From: Sphaerisporangium krabiense
GTDB lineage: Bacteria; Actinomycetota; Actinomycetes; Streptosporangiales; Streptosporangiaceae
Reading direction: 5' to 3'
Length of the DNA: 64,000 nt
Assembly: GCF_014200435.1 (NCBI RefSeq)
Contig: NZ_JACHBR010000001.1
Location: 5,026,001 to 5,090,000, forward strand
Under the pieces are notes generated by a model that searched no databases, was not told the origin of the DNA, and saw nothing but the letters and a program-made list of their open reading frames with translations. Shown here one piece after another: positions 62,483 to 64,000 of the stretch; the first letter of the stretch is position 1; each line of letters begins with the position of its first letter. Both the position numbers and the translations under genes were made by a program.

Positions 62483-63655
62483 ATGAGCGGGGAACCGAGC
62501 CGGGAACGACGCATAGAAGCGCTGCTCAACGGGGACGACCCCGGTATGGCGGCCGCCGGGCAGGCGCACGGAGGGCCCGCCACCGAGGGCGGGTTCCAGG
62601 GTGGCCCCTACTCGCCGGACGGCCCGGCGACGCCCGGGGGCCAGGGATTCGCGTACGGAGAGCAAGGGCCGGTCGGCTCGGGCATGCCGTTCGCGACCGG
62701 CGACCCCGTCGGCTCCGGCCCGCCCGGCGACGGCGGCGGGACGCTCTTCCAAGTGACGGGGCCGGCACGGCCCGAGACGCGCGACCTGATCCATCAGGAC
62801 GGCGGCGACCCCGACGGTGGGGGGCCGATCGATCCGCTGGAGCCGCGGTGGCCGCACGCGTTCGAGGTGATCGGCGGCCCCGGCGACCCGGGGGACCCTG
62901 GACAGCCCGGGAATCCGGGACAGCCCGGCGACCCCGGACAGCCGGGTGAGCCAGGGCAGCCCGGCGATCCGGGTCCGTTCGTTCCTGAGCCGGACATCCC
63001 CGATCCGAACGTCCCCGGGCCCACGTCCCCGGACCCGATCATCCCCGATCCCAACGTGCCGGGGCCGACCGTCCCGGACCCCAACGTCCCCGGCCCGAAC
63101 GTTCCCGACCCGAAGCTGCCCGACCCCAGCGTGCCCGGCACGGAGCCCAAGGTTCCGTCCATCCCGGACCCGAACCTGCCGGGCGGCGCGAACCCGGTGG
63201 GCGCGGGGCCCGCGGTGCCGGACCTGCCCGGCGGGGGAGGACCAGGAGGCGGGGCGCCGTCGGGAGGGGGAGGCGGCTTCCCGTCGATCCCCGCGGTGCC
63301 GGCCGGTCCCGGTCAGGGACCGGGGACCTCCCAGCAGCCCGCGCTGCCCGCCGACGCGAAGAAGACCCGCAAGGCGGACCCCGCCGCGCTGCGCGGGCTC
63401 GGCGACACCATCGACACCCAGGCCGGCGGGAAGATGGAGGGCTCGCGGCAGAAGACGAGCCAGATCCACGTCGGCTTCCCCGGGTTCGGAGTGATCGGCA
63501 TGGGCGTCTCCGGCGTGCACACGCAGGTCCGCGACAGCGCGGCCGGCCACCTGCGCGAGGGGCGCGAGACCCTCGCCCAGTGGAAGGACATGCTGCACAC
63601 CTCGGCCCGGTACTGGACGCTGGCCGAGGAGGCCAGCACCACCAAGTCCACCTAG
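62483..63655 (+). CDS. ESX-associated protein with collagen-like repeats
   Basis: This is a 390-residue protein. An unordered Gly/Pro-rich N-terminal region leads to a collagen-like run of about nine G-x-P triplet pairs (GDPGQPGNPGQPGDPGQPGE and on) and then PDPNVPGPTVPDPN repeats. A short C-terminal helical domain ends AQWKDMLHTSARYWTLAEEASTT, in which YWTLAE is the YxxxE-type secretion signal. ATG 62483 was chosen; an earlier in-frame ATG lacks support. It is divergent from eccB and probably a substrate or surface-exposed component of this ESX system (inferred). Confidence 0.68.
   Translation: MSGEPSRERRIEALLNGDDPGMAAAGQAHGGPATEGGFQGGPYSPDGPATPGGQGFAYGEQGPVGSGMPFATGDPVGSGPPGDGGGTLFQVTGPARPETRDLIHQDGGDPDGGGPIDPLEPRWPHAFEVIGGPGDPGDPGQPGNPGQPGDPGQPGEPGQPGDPGPFVPEPDIPDPNVPGPTSPDPIIPDPNVPGPTVPDPNVPGPNVPDPKLPDPSVPGTEPKVPSIPDPNLPGGANPVGAGPAVPDLPGGGGPGGGAPSGGGGGFPSIPAVPAGPGQGPGTSQQPALPADAKKTRKADPAALRGLGDTIDTQAGGKMEGSRQKTSQIHVGFPGFGVIGMGVSGVHTQVRDSAAGHLREGRETLAQWKDMLHTSARYWTLAEEASTTKST
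62876..63180 (+). repeat. Collagen-like and PDPNVPGP repeats
   Basis: Nine-base-derived repeats (GGNGACCCNGGNCAGCCCG-like) in 62876-62980 encode Gly-x-Pro triplets, followed by 21-24 base units encoding PDPNVPGP to about 63180. Confidence 0.75.
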
Positions 63656-63667
63656 CGAAAGGCCCCC

Positions 63668-64000
63668 ATGAGCTACGAGAACGGCGTCACGCTGCACACC
63701 ATCGGGCTCGCGGGCATGGCGGCGTTCGCGTTGCTCAACCCGCGCGGATGGCCCGTCTTTCTCATGGCCGGCGCCTCGCTGGGCAACTCCGGCGACATGG
63801 ACAAGGCCGCGCGCGACTGGCACAGTGTCGCCGCCGACTTCGACGGCCTGGTGACCGAGCTGACCAACCTCACCAACGGCGTGCCGGACGACAAATGGAC
63901 CGCCGAGGACCGCCAGGCGTTCGAGGCGAGCGTCGCGGCCTTCAAGAAGGAGCTGAAGAAGAGCGGCGCGGTGCACGCGGGCGTCGGCGACAGCATGGAC
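63668..64000 (+). CDS. ESX-locus WXG-like protein (partial, cut by window edge)
   Basis: The first 111 residues are visible; the gene runs past the right edge. A short N-terminal hydrophobic segment (IGLAGMAAFALLNPRGWPVFLMAG) is followed by a helical region with DKWTAEDRQAFEASVAAFKKELKKSGAV, where WTA sits at the position of WxG. It starts 12 bases after the collagen-like gene and follows the GAAAGG ribosome site, so the two are probably co-transcribed. Confidence 0.65.
   Translation, partial: MSYENGVTLHTIGLAGMAAFALLNPRGWPVFLMAGASLGNSGDMDKAARDWHSVAADFDGLVTELTNLTNGVPDDKWTAEDRQAFEASVAAFKKELKKSGAVHAGVGDSMD

Overview
The window is GC-rich DNA from an actinomycete. Most genes use strong G/C third positions, there are many GTG starts, and the housekeeping order comEA-comEC-holA, rpsT/lepA-hemW and hrcA-dnaJ-rsmE-HIT-phoH-ybeY-corC is the actinobacterial one. 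DUF3097, a SigE-like ECF factor, EccB/WXG100 genes and a very large RHS-Hint protein suggest a morphologically complex lineage such as Streptosporangiales. That placement is an inference from content, not a phylogeny.

Region 1 (1-6.3 kb) looks like one side of a RiPP (ribosomal peptide natural product) cluster that runs off the left edge. A 53-residue Cys/Ser-rich precursor is followed on the minus strand by a VOC-fold protein, a SagB/McbC-type dehydrogenase and a HemW-like radical SAM enzyme. An ABC exporter points the other way and a DesK/DesR-type two-component pair closes the locus. I cannot assign it to a named RiPP class from what is visible.

Region 2 (6.7-13.9 kb) holds DegV, ComEA, ComEC, a 51-residue zinc-ribbon protein and the DNA polymerase III delta subunit. 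Region 3 (14-44 kb) lies between holA and rpsT and is accessory: a four-gene MacB/FtsX-like ABC system; an operon with a secreted dimethylformamidase-like protein, an MFS carrier and a beta-propeller protein; a transglutaminase-fold protein; endonuclease V; a secreted alpha/beta hydrolase; a second two-component system; a 2,927-residue RHS/Hint polymorphic toxin with a probable immunity gene; an integrase scrap; and a DHFR-fold protein.

Region 4 (44-57.7 kb) is the core block: ribosomal protein S20, LepA, HemW, DUF3097, HrcA with a CIRCE operator, DnaJ, RsmE, an ECF sigma factor with a membrane partner, HIT, PhoH, YbeY and CorC. Region 5 (58-64 kb) is a type VII (ESX-like) secretion locus with EccB, two WXG100 proteins and several long low-complexity partner proteins; it continues past the right edge.

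Short tandem repeats recur through the window both inside genes (ComEA, a sensor-kinase linker, the hydrolase N-terminus, an ESX protein) and just downstream of stop codons. No tRNA, rRNA, CRISPR array or intact insertion sequence was seen.
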